Assembly: GCA_900541795.1 (NCBI GenBank) | Contig: UQLC01000032.1 | Coordinates: forward strand, 1 to 15,311 | DNA from: an uncultured Collinsella sp. | Lineage (GTDB): Bacteria > Actinomycetota > Coriobacteriia > Coriobacteriales > Coriobacteriaceae | DNA: 15,311 bases | Direction: 5' to 3' | Shown here: positions 6,344 to 12,615 of the stretch, in pieces | Numbering within the stretch: the stretch's first letter is position 1 | Layout: each line of letters begins with the position of its first letter | The notes under the pieces: generated by a model | The model's input: only the letters and a program-made list of their open reading frames with translations | What the model was told of the DNA's origin: nothing | The model's database searches: none | Translations under genes and position numbers: made by a program

Positions 6344-6399
6344 AGCGCGGCGCCGCCACTTGGGCGGGCCGTGCTTTTTTAAGACGGGAGCTTTCCCGT
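6344..6399 (+). terminator. terminator-like hairpin plus second hairpin in the nhaA leader (possible attenuator)
   Basis: GCGCGGC (6345-6351) pairs with GCCGTGC (6368-6374) and CCGCC (6353-6357) with GGCGG (6363-6367), with one bulged G, one G-U and a 5-nt loop; T6 follows at 6375-6380. This has full terminator form but lies only 34 bp before the nhaA start, and ppaC already has its own terminator. A second hairpin, ACGGGA-GCTT-TCCCGT (6384-6399), touches the ribosome site AAAGGAG (6401-6407). GGGCGG (6362-6367) of the first stem could also pair with CCGCCC (6408-6413) between the ribosome site and the ATG. Confidence 0.6.
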
Positions 6400-6413
6400 G
6401 AAAGGAGCCGCCC

Positions 6414-7772
6414 ATGGCAGCAACCGAGCAGCTGTTCAACGTCCGTGAGCGCAAGCGCTTTGAACGCCACGACATTTGGGAGCGCATCGCCGAGAACGGC
6501 ACGATTTCCGCCGCGGTTATGGTCATCGCCGCCATCGCCGCCGTCATTTGCGCTAATACCGATGCCTACGAGGCCATCCATCACTTTTTGGAGACCCCGC
6601 TGTATGTGGGTCTGGGCAACCTTACGGCCGGTCTTACCGTTGAACTTTTCGTCAACGACTTCCTCATGGCGATTTTCTTTTTGTTGGTGGGCATTGAGCT
6701 TAAGTACGAGATGACGGTCGGCGAGCTCAAGAATCCGCGTCAGGCCATGCTTCCCATGCTGGCGGCCGTGGGCGGCGTTGTCGTTCCCGCCTGCATCTAC
6801 CTGATCTTTAACCATGCCGGCGCCCGCAACGGTTGGGCCATCCCCATGGCAACCGATATTGCCTTTGCGCTGGGCGTGCTGTCGCTTTTGGGCAACCGCG
6901 TGCCCAACGGCGTGCGCGTGTTCTTCTCGACGCTCGCCATCGCCGACGACCTTATCTCCATCGCCGCCATCGCCATCTTCTACGGTCAGAGCCCCAATCC
7001 GTTTTGGTTGGGCGCCGCTGCGCTTGTGACCTGCGCGCTCGTGTGGCTCAACAAGACGCAGCATTACCGCCTTGCCCCGTATTCGGTACTGGGTCTGCTG
7101 TTGTGGTTCTGCATGTTCAAGAGCGGCGTACATGCCACGCTCGCCGGCGTCATCTTGGCCTTTACCATCCCGGCCAAGTGCGGCGTCAAGCTCGATAGCC
7201 TCACCGATTGGTTGGGCGAGTGCCTGCCGCTGCTTGATGACCGCTACGACGACGAGGCACACATCCTGGGCCAGCATGACTTTACCGTCTCGACCACCAG
7301 GGTCGAGCGCGTCATGCACCGCGTGACCCCGCCGCTCATCCGCATGGAGCGTCTGATCTCCACGCCGGTCAACTTTGTGATTCTGCCGATCTTTGCGTTC
7401 GTGAACGCACAGGTTCGCCTAGTGGGCGTGGACATGAGCACACTGCTCACCGACCCGGTGACGCTCGGCGTGTACTTTGGCATGCTGCTGGGCAAGCCGA
7501 TTGGTATTTTTGGCATGACATTTACCCTGGTCAAGCTCAAGGCTTGCCAGTTGCCGCGCAACGTCAACTGGCACATGATTGCCGGTGTGGGCATTCTGGG
7601 CGGCATCGGCTTTACGATGTCGATCCTCATCAGCGGCCTCGCTTTCCCGACGGCCGAGTTTGAGGTTCTTGCCGCCAAGGCTGCCATTCTTGCCGGTTCG
7701 GTCACCGCGGCCGTGCTCGGCATGATCTACATGAGTGTGGTCTGCAAACACCCCGCGCCCAAGAACGAGTAA
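6414..7772 (+). CDS. nhaA: Na+/H+ antiporter NhaA
   Basis: This inner-membrane antiporter expels Na+ (or Li+) in exchange for protons and so serves salt and alkaline-pH tolerance. It has 452 residues and about 12 hydrophobic segments. The transport site is the aspartate pair D178-D179 in IADDL; TDIAFALGVLSLLG lies before it as in the E. coli protein, and the conserved lysine is K361 in GKPIG. The C-terminal part GIGFTMSILISGLAFP is also typical. Length exceeds the E. coli protein (388) mainly through an N-terminal extension and a hydrophilic loop around residues 270-300. AAAGGAG at 6401-6407 is 6 nt upstream of ATG 6414. The gene stands alone between two terminator-like structures, and the leader suggests expression may be conditional. 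Confidence 0.94.
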   Translation: MAATEQLFNVRERKRFERHDIWERIAENGTISAAVMVIAAIAAVICANTDAYEAIHHFLETPLYVGLGNLTAGLTVELFVNDFLMAIFFLLVGIELKYEMTVGELKNPRQAMLPMLAAVGGVVVPACIYLIFNHAGARNGWAIPMATDIAFALGVLSLLGNRVPNGVRVFFSTLAIADDLISIAAIAIFYGQSPNPFWLGAAALVTCALVWLNKTQHYRLAPYSVLGLLLWFCMFKSGVHATLAGVILAFTIPAKCGVKLDSLTDWLGECLPLLDDRYDDEAHILGQHDFTVSTTRVERVMHRVTPPLIRMERLISTPVNFVILPIFAFVNAQVRLVGVDMSTLLTDPVTLGVYFGMLLGKPIGIFGMTFTLVKLKACQLPRNVNWHMIAGVGILGGIGFTMSILISGLAFPTAEFEVLAAKAAILAGSVTAAVLGMIYMSVVCKHPAPKNE

Positions 7773-7789
7773 AAGCACAAACAAGTTTG

Positions 7790-7827
7790 AAAACGCCGCC
7801 CGTGAACACCGTCACAAGCGGCGTTTT
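7790..7827. terminator. bidirectional intrinsic terminator between nhaA and the convergent small gene
   Basis: AAAACGCCGC (7790-7799) and GCGGCGTTTT (7818-7827) form a perfect 10-bp stem, with an inner GTGA/TCAC pairing in the loop. A-run and T-run on opposite sides let it serve nhaA on the + strand and the small gene on the - strand, whose stop codon is 32 bp further right. Confidence 0.88.
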
Positions 7828-7855
7828 AGTCATTGGGGACGTTCTTAAATGACTA
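7827..7855. repeat. palindromic element, GGGGACGTTCTTA core in an 8-bp stem
   Basis: TAGTCATT (7827-7834) and AATGACTA (7848-7855) form a perfect 8-bp stem around the 13-nt loop GGGGACGTTCTTA. It abuts the bidirectional terminator and ends three bases before the stop codon of the minus-strand gene. The stem sequence is unrelated to those of the elements at 4010 and 5059, but the loop is the same G-rich core. Confidence 0.7.
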
Positions 7856-7858
7856 GGT

Positions 7859-8113
7859 TTATTCCACGGTGCCGTAGACGGCGCCCCAGCCGTGGGCGGC
7901 CAAGGCGGAGTTGAGCTGGTCGCAAAGCGATTGGCGGTCGTAGTAGCCGGGCGGCAAAAGGTTGACGATTTCCATGAGGTCGGGCGCGAGGTCCAAGATC
8001 TCGGCCTGCACGATGAGATCCAGGCGGTCGATGGCGCGGCGGTCATAAAACAGTCCGTCGACCAGGCGCTGCAGGTCGCCGAATTCCTCGGCCTGGAACG
8101 ATCCGTACTCCAT
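7859..8113 (-). CDS. conserved-looking small protein of unknown function (84 aa)
   Basis: I do not recognise a characterised family. The protein is acidic, with a probable long helical N-terminal half rich in Leu, Asp, Glu and Arg (EEFGDLQRLVDGLFYDRR and onwards), then a LLPPGYYDR turn and a compact C-terminal part ending HGWGAVYGTVE. There is no signal peptide, membrane segment or Cys pair. It is called a real gene because a strong AAGGAGG lies 4-5 nt before the ATG at 8113 on the minus strand, it is the only coding candidate in its interval, and it ends at a shared terminator. A longer version from 8143 is possible but has no ribosome site. It diverges from the aminotransferase gene, with 150 bp between the two starts. 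Confidence 0.75.
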   Translation of the reverse strand: MEYGSFQAEEFGDLQRLVDGLFYDRRAIDRLDLIVQAEILDLAPDLMEIVNLLPPGYYDRQSLCDQLNSALAAHGWGAVYGTVE

Positions 8114-8216
8114 AGTGCCTCCTTGGGCGCCCCACGCCGGCATGCGCGGCGATGTCGTAATTCATTGCGATGGACTTAATCTATCACGGCTTCATACCGT
8201 TGCGGCAGTGGCGGTC

Positions 8217-8222
8217 TATACT
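8217..8222 (+). promoter_or_regulatory. probable -10 box (TATACT) for the aminotransferase gene
   Basis: TATACT is one base from the TATAAT consensus and lies 41 bp before the ATG in the divergent region. The same hexamer precedes tatA at 10006-10011. No clear -35 hexamer is found at 16-18 bp spacing. Confidence 0.4.
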
Positions 8223-8263
8223 TAGACGAACTGCAACGTCCCGCTTCGCGAAAGGTCGCACCC

Positions 8264-9568
8264 ATGCAGACGATCTACCAGAAGATGGAAACCACCGAAC
8301 TCGATGCCGCCATCGAGGCGCTCAAAGCCGAGGTCGCCGAGGTCAAGGCCAAGGGCCTGGCGCTCGATATGGCTCGCGGCAAGCCGTCGCCCTCCCAGGT
8401 GGACATCTCGCGCCCCATGCTCGATATCCTCAATGCCGACGCCGATCTGCACGATGGCAACGTCGATTGTTCCAACTACGGCTGCTTCGAGGGTATTCCT
8501 TCGGCACGCAAGTTGGCAGGGGAGCTCCTGGGCTGCCCCGCCGAGCAGACGCTCGTGCTGGGTTCGTCGAGCTTGCTGATCGAGCACGATATCGCCGGTA
8601 TGTTCTGGCGTTGCGGCTCGTGTGGTAGCGATCCTTGGGAGGCTTACGAGGCAGCGCACGACGGCAAGAAGGTCAAGTTCCTGTGCCCGGTTCCCGGCTA
8701 CGATCGCCACTTTGGCATTACCGCCGACTTGGGTATCGAGAACGTTCCCGTCGCGATGACCGACAACGGCCCCGACATGGACGAGGTCGAGCGCCTGGTT
8801 GCCGCCGACGACTCCATCAAGGGCATCTGGTGCGTGCCCAAGTATTCCAACCCCACGGGCATCACCTTTAGCGAGGACACCGTGCGTCGCCTGGTCGAGA
8901 TGCCCACGGCCGCGCCCGATTTCCGCATCTTCTGGGACAACGCCTACTGCGTGCACGACCTGTACGACGAGACCGACGAGCTCGCCAACATCTTCGATCT
9001 TGCCCGCGCGGCGGGCACCGAGGACCGCGTGGTGGCCTTTGCCTCGACGTCCAAGATCACCTTCCCGGGCGCCGGTATCGGCTTTATCGGTGCGAGCCCC
9101 GCGGTTATCGCGGAGTTCTCCAAGCGCCTGAAGGCCGGCCTCATCAGCGCCGACAAGCTCAACCAACTGCGCCACGTGCGCTTCCTTCCCACCATCGAGG
9201 CGGTCAAGGAGCACATGAAAAAGCATGCCGAGTTTTTGCGCCCGCGCTTTGAGGCCGTTGAGCGCAAGCTTACCGAGGGCCTGGGCGATACGGGTTGCGC
9301 CACCTGGACGCATCCCCGCGGCGGCTACTTTGTAAGCTTCGATGGTCCCGAGGGCTCGGCCCAGAAGGTCGCCGCGCTTTGTGCCGACCTGGGCGTCAAG
9401 CTCACGCCGGCTGGTGCCACCTGGCCTTATGGCAAGGATCCGCGCGATACCAACATCCGCATCGCGCCGAGCTATCCCACGGTCGAGGACCTGGAGGCCG
9501 CGCTCGATGTGCTGGTGCTGGCCGTTAAGCTTGTCGCTGCCGAGCTCGCGCGTGCCGAGCGCGCCTAA
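8264..9568 (+). CDS. class I PLP-dependent aminotransferase, aspartate aminotransferase Ic type
   Basis: This 434-residue cytoplasmic enzyme probably transfers the amino group of aspartate to 2-oxoglutarate. PLP contacts are all present: N196 in the NPTG motif, D225 and Y228 in DNAY, K264 (Schiff-base lysine) in TSKITFPGAG, and R399 in NIRIAPSYP, the arginine that binds the substrate alpha-carboxylate. The order, the long N-terminal region with ARGKPSPSQVDISRPML, and the insertion around FWRCGSCGSDPWE fit the group called aspartate aminotransferase Ic (Pfam Asp_aminotransf), known from actinobacteria, better than the classical Ia/Ib enzymes. This family placement is from recall. AAAGG at 8251-8255 is 8 nt before the ATG. 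It stands alone; neighbours give no pathway hint, so other amino donors are possible. Confidence 0.88.
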   Translation: MQTIYQKMETTELDAAIEALKAEVAEVKAKGLALDMARGKPSPSQVDISRPMLDILNADADLHDGNVDCSNYGCFEGIPSARKLAGELLGCPAEQTLVLGSSSLLIEHDIAGMFWRCGSCGSDPWEAYEAAHDGKKVKFLCPVPGYDRHFGITADLGIENVPVAMTDNGPDMDEVERLVAADDSIKGIWCVPKYSNPTGITFSEDTVRRLVEMPTAAPDFRIFWDNAYCVHDLYDETDELANIFDLARAAGTEDRVVAFASTSKITFPGAGIGFIGASPAVIAEFSKRLKAGLISADKLNQLRHVRFLPTIEAVKEHMKKHAEFLRPRFEAVERKLTEGLGDTGCATWTHPRGGYFVSFDGPEGSAQKVAALCADLGVKLTPAGATWPYGKDPRDTNIRIAPSYPTVEDLEAALDVLVLAVKLVAAELARAERA

Positions 9569-9619
9569 CGCGCGGCTTCCCGTACTATCCGCACCTTCGA
9601 TACGTAAAGGAGCATATAC

Positions 9620-9934
9620 ATGGATTTGGGTATTTCCACCAACCCCACGCCAGAGCTCTACACCATTAAGGTAACCGGCGAGATCGATATCTCTAACGCC
9701 GATAGCCTGCGCAATGCCATCGACCTGGCGCTCGAGCAGCCCACCGAGGCCGTTGAGCTCGATTTTGCCCAGGTGAGCTACATCGATTCGACGGGCATTG
9801 GCGTGCTCGTGGGCGCCGCGCACCACGCGGTCGACCACGGCAAGCGCTTTAGCTGCACCAATGTGCAGCCCCCGGTGATGCGCGTGGTCCAGCTGTTGGG
9901 TGTCGACCAGGAGATTTCGATCACCGCTGCATAA
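9620..9934 (+). CDS. STAS-domain anti-sigma-factor antagonist (SpoIIAA/RsbV-like)
   Basis: The whole 104-residue protein is one STAS domain. Family members bind a serine kinase/anti-sigma factor and free a sigma factor, and are switched off when the kinase phosphorylates a conserved serine. That serine is Ser57 in YIDSTGIGVLVG, and the surrounding motif is intact. The N-terminal TGEIDISNADSLR strand-helix is also typical. It is soluble, with no sulfate-transporter membrane part. AAAGGAG at 9606-9612 is 7 nt before the ATG. No SpoIIAB/RsbW-type kinase, PP2C phosphatase or sigma factor gene is in the window, so the partner must lie elsewhere. It follows the aminotransferase gene by 51 bp, with a possible -10 box TACTAT at 9583-9588, so it may have its own promoter. 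Confidence 0.88.
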   Translation: MDLGISTNPTPELYTIKVTGEIDISNADSLRNAIDLALEQPTEAVELDFAQVSYIDSTGIGVLVGAAHHAVDHGKRFSCTNVQPPVMRVVQLLGVDQEISITAA

Positions 9935-9982
9935 TCTTTGCCCCAAAAGGGCGTGCCGTTTGGCATATGTTTGTGATGCGCT

Positions 9983-10011
9983 CGGACGTTTTGGCGTCCG
10001 GGCGCTATACT
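9983..10011 (+). promoter_or_regulatory. inverted repeat and -10-like TATACT upstream of tatA
   Basis: CGGACG (9983-9988) and CGTCCG (9995-10000) form a 6-bp inverted repeat, followed 5 bp later by TATACT (10006-10011). The repeat covers where the -35 region would be, so it could be an operator or a weak terminator of the STAS gene; there is no T-tract after it. The spacing places a transcript start about 70 nt before the tatA start codon. Confidence 0.35.
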
Positions 10012-10054
10012 TGACCGAATGAATAGACGAGTTCCGGCCGAATGGCGCGGTGCG

Positions 10055-10081
10055 GGCTCGACTCACATCGAGCCTTGGAGG
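10055..10081 (+). other. hairpin abutting the tatA ribosome binding site
   Basis: GGCTCGA (10055-10061) and TCGAGCC (10068-10074) form a perfect 7-bp stem with a 6-nt loop. It ends two bases before GGAGG (10077-10081), which itself is 5 nt from the GTG start. Such placement could modulate ribosome access, but the ribosome site stays unpaired in this fold. Confidence 0.45.
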
Positions 10082-10086
10082 TATGT

Positions 10087-10668
10087 GTGTTTGGTATTGG
10101 AGAGGGTGAGCTCGCGATCATCGTGGTCTTCGGCTTTTTGCTGTTTGGCCCGGATAAGCTCCCACAGATGGGCCGCACGATCGGCCGTGCCATCCGTCAG
10201 TTCCGCGAGACGCAGGAAAAGATGACGGCCGTTGTTCAGTCTGAGATTATCGATCCGGTAAGTGAGGCCGCTTCGGCACCGGTCAAGCCCAAGAAGACTG
10301 CCGTCGATGACGATTCCGATGCGGACAAGGATGCCGCCGAGACGGCAGCGCCCGCCAAGAAGGAGACCTTTGCCGAGCGTCGCGCCCGCCTTGCTGCCGA
10401 GAAGGCCGCGAGCGAGGCTGCCGCCGAGGGCGAGGGTGCTGCTGAGGAGGCCGAGGGTGCCGAGCCTGCCGCTGCCGCCGAGCCTGTCGTCGAGCCCGAG
10501 CCTGCTGCAGAACCGGAGCCCGAGCCCGAGCCGGTAGAGCCCACGACGGCCGACCTCTACGCCCGTCGTCCCCGCAAGCGCAAGGCCGTCGTCGACCAGC
10601 TCGCCCGCGAGCTCGAGGCCGAGGACGACGCCGCTGCCGCCGACGCCTCGAAGGGAGGCGATGAGTAA
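10087..10668 (+). CDS. tatA: twin-arginine translocase subunit TatA/TatB family, with long acidic tail
   Basis: This 193-residue protein starts with the canonical Tat single membrane helix (about residues 8-20, ELAIIVVFGFLLF), the FGP hinge and the amphipathic helix DKLPQMGRTIGRAIRQF. It forms the pore or docking component of the Tat export system in the cytoplasmic membrane. E6 and E8 just before the helix recall TatB, whereas GPDKLPxxGRxxG is like Gram-positive TatA, so the single gene may serve both roles. From about residue 60 it is Ala/Glu/Pro-rich and acidic (EPEPAAEPEPEPEPVEP), much longer than usual TatA, ending in a basic-then-acidic stretch. The GTG start at 10087 is chosen because GGAGG lies 5 nt upstream and it places FGIGEGEL at the true N-terminus. 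The stop overlaps the tatC start (TAATG). Confidence 0.88.
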   Translation: MFGIGEGELAIIVVFGFLLFGPDKLPQMGRTIGRAIRQFRETQEKMTAVVQSEIIDPVSEAASAPVKPKKTAVDDDSDADKDAAETAAPAKKETFAERRARLAAEKAASEAAAEGEGAAEEAEGAEPAAAAEPVVEPEPAAEPEPEPEPVEPTTADLYARRPRKRKAVVDQLARELEAEDDAAAADASKGGDE

Positions 10669-11459
10669 TGCCTATCGGACCTGCGCGCATGCCGCTCTTC
10701 GATCACCTGGGAGAGCTCCGTCGCCGCCTGACTATCGTGGTCGTGTCGGTGTTTGCCGCCGCCATCGTGCTGTATTTCGCCACGCCCGTGGTGCTCGACA
10801 TCCTGGAAGACCCCATCCGCTCCTTTGTGCCGGACGGTAAGTTCTACATCACCACCACGCTCGGCGGCTTTGGCCTGCGCTTCTCGCTGGCCATCAAGAT
10901 GGCCGTGGTCATGTGCACGCCCATGATCATCTGGCAGATTCTAGCATTTTTCCTGCCGGCGCTGCGTCCCAACGAGCGCAAATGGGTCGTGCCCACGGTG
11001 CTCGCCTCGACGGTGCTGTTCTTCCTGGGCGCCATCTTCTGCTATTTCATCATCATCCCGGCGGGCTTTGAGTGGCTTATCGGCGAGACCTCGGCCGTCG
11101 CCACGGCGCTGCCCGACCTGGAGAACTACGTCAACATGGAGCTGCTCTTTATGATCGGCTTTGGCGTGGCGTTTGAGCTGCCGCTTATCATCTTCTACCT
11201 GTCCGTCTTCCACATCGTGTCCTACGCGGCCTTCCGCGGCGCCTGGCGCTACGTGTACGTGGGCCTGCTTGTGGGCTCGGCTGTGATTACGCCCGACGGC
11301 TCGCCCGTTACGCTGGGCCTCATGTATGGTGCCCTGCTCTCGCTCTACGAGATTTCGCTCGCCATTGCCCGCGTGGTCATTACCGCGCGCGAGGGCAAGG
11401 AGGGCTTGTTTGTGAGCCGTCTGGACCTGTTCTCGGACGATGAGGACGACGAGGAGTAA
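10668..11459 (+). CDS. tatC: twin-arginine translocase subunit TatC
   Basis: This is the membrane receptor for twin-arginine signal peptides: 263 residues with six hydrophobic segments. Signature residues are all present: HLGELRRRL near the N-terminus (E16, R18), E103 in LRPNERK and E170 in FGVAFELP, the last two aligning with the glutamates known in E. coli TatC. The C-terminal tail is short and strongly acidic (DDEDDEE). It begins inside the tatA stop codon (TAATG overlap), with AAGGGAGG at 10651-10658, so translation is coupled to tatA. It ends only 6 nt before hypA. Together with tatA it is enough for a minimal TatAC system; no separate TatB is seen. Confidence 0.95.
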   Translation: MPIGPARMPLFDHLGELRRRLTIVVVSVFAAAIVLYFATPVVLDILEDPIRSFVPDGKFYITTTLGGFGLRFSLAIKMAVVMCTPMIIWQILAFFLPALRPNERKWVVPTVLASTVLFFLGAIFCYFIIIPAGFEWLIGETSAVATALPDLENYVNMELLFMIGFGVAFELPLIIFYLSVFHIVSYAAFRGAWRYVYVGLLVGSAVITPDGSPVTLGLMYGALLSLYEISLAIARVVITAREGKEGLFVSRLDLFSDDEDDEE

Positions 11460-11465
11460 ATCGGT

Positions 11466-11822
11466 ATGCACGAGGTTGGCATTGTCAACGGCATACTCGA
11501 TACAGTGATTCGCGCGGCGCGTGGGGCGGGGGCCTCGCGCGCCGTTTTGGTAACGCTGCGTATCGGGGATATGACCGAAGTTGTGCGCGAGGCGCTCGAC
11601 TTTGCGTGGGAGACATTTCGCGATGAGGACCCGCTCACGCGAGGCTGCGAGCTTGCCGTGGAGGAAGTCCATCCACAAAGCGAGTGTCTGGACTGCGGGG
11701 AGGTCTTTGAGCACGATCGCTTCCATTGCCGCTGTCCCCAATGTGGCGGCGCCAACGTGCGCCTGCTGCACGGCCGCGAACTCGACATCGCAAGTATCGA
11801 AATCGAAACCCCCGACGATTAG
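11466..11822 (+). CDS. hypA: hydrogenase maturation nickel chaperone HypA
   Basis: This 118-residue cytoplasmic protein delivers nickel to the large subunit of [NiFe] hydrogenase together with HypB. The N-terminal MHE places the nickel ligand at His2. The structural zinc site is C74/C77 and C90/C93 (CLDC and CPQC), with an additional Cys88 between them. Length is typical. The ATG at 11466 must be the start, because the free N-terminal Met-His is needed for nickel binding; GAGGAG at the end of tatC is its ribosome site. No hydrogenase structural genes are in the window, so the client enzyme is encoded elsewhere. Confidence 0.95.
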   Translation: MHEVGIVNGILDTVIRAARGAGASRAVLVTLRIGDMTEVVREALDFAWETFRDEDPLTRGCELAVEEVHPQSECLDCGEVFEHDRFHCRCPQCGGANVRLLHGRELDIASIEIETPDD

Positions 11823-11877
11823 CCCATCAGCCACCTGGGGACGGGGTATAAAGGGGCAAAAGTAAGGAGCGCTGAGT

Positions 11878-12561
11878 ATGGCTGAGAAAACGATTGATAT
11901 CGCGTCGCCGATCCTGTCGCGCAATGAGCGCCTGGCAGATCAGCTGCGTCAGCGATTTAATGAGGCAGGCACCTATGTGATCAACGTCTTGTCGAGCCCC
12001 GGTTCGGGCAAGACCACCACGATCCTGGGCACCAACGAGCGCCTGCGTGACAAGGCCGGCCTGCGCTGTGCCGTCATCGAGGGCGATATCGCCTCGGATG
12101 TCGACGCCATCACCATGAAGGAAGCCGGCATGCCCGCCATCCAGATCAACACGGGCGGCCTGTGCCACCTCGAGGGCAACATGATCATGGAGGCCGTTGA
12201 CGCGTTCGACCAGGCGGTGGGTCTTCAAAATATCGACGTCATCTTTATCGAAAACGTGGGCAACCTGGTCTGCCCGGTCGACTTTGACCTGGGCGAGAAC
12301 CTGTCCATCATGATTCTCTCGGTGCCCGAGGGCGACGACAAGCCCATCAAGTACCCGGGCATCTTCCAGCACGCCGGCGCGCAGCTGCTCAATAAGGTCG
12401 ACGTGGCCCCGGCTTTCGATTTTGACATGGATAGGTATACTAGGACACTCGATGACCTCAATCCGCAGGCGCCGCGGTTTGCCGTGAGCGCGCGCAAGGG
12501 CGAGGGCATGGATGCCTGGTGCGATTGGCTCATCGGGCAGATCGAGCAAGCAAGGGCGTAA
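11878..12561 (+). CDS. hypB: hydrogenase nickel incorporation GTPase HypB
   Basis: This 227-residue SIMIBI-class GTPase powers nickel transfer to hydrogenase precursor with HypA. The Walker A loop is SSPGSGKTT (K45), followed by EGDIASDVDA with D70 and D74, and the base-recognition motif NKVD at 172-175. The interface metal site is complete: C96-H97 (GGLCHLEGN) and C132 (NLVCP). The protein lacks both the N-terminal CxxCGC motif of E. coli HypB and any His-rich stretch, so it probably has no nickel-storage or high-affinity N-terminal site. TAAGGAG at 11863-11869 is 8 nt upstream. It follows hypA by 55 nt, in which a GGGGACGGGG run and a TATAAA occur. Confidence 0.95.
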   Translation: MAEKTIDIASPILSRNERLADQLRQRFNEAGTYVINVLSSPGSGKTTTILGTNERLRDKAGLRCAVIEGDIASDVDAITMKEAGMPAIQINTGGLCHLEGNMIMEAVDAFDQAVGLQNIDVIFIENVGNLVCPVDFDLGENLSIMILSVPEGDDKPIKYPGIFQHAGAQLLNKVDVAPAFDFDMDRYTRTLDDLNPQAPRFAVSARKGEGMDAWCDWLIGQIEQARA

Positions 12562-12615
12562 ATCGGCCGCCATACGGGCGGGCGTAGCCGCAGAGACACG
12601 AGATAGGAGCCTCTT

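Noticed and set aside
8114..8143. Longer start of the minus-strand small gene at 8143
   Set aside because: No ribosome site lies before it, and its extra ten codons contain the AAGGAGG that serves ATG 8113.
8222..10066. 614-codon open frame on the minus strand opposite the aminotransferase and STAS genes
   Set aside because: It crosses two well-supported genes and their intergenic gap, with no ribosome site or domain. It is a shadow frame caused by strong codon bias.
10042..10086. ATG 10042 as the tatA start
   Set aside because: It would add 15 residues in front of the Tat N-terminus and lacks a ribosome site; GTG 10087 has GGAGG at 5 nt and gives the expected FGIGEGEL start.
10480..10545. 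EP-repeat coding stretch considered as a repeat array or CRISPR-like feature
   Set aside because: It is an in-frame low-complexity part of the TatA tail, without spacers or palindromic repeats.
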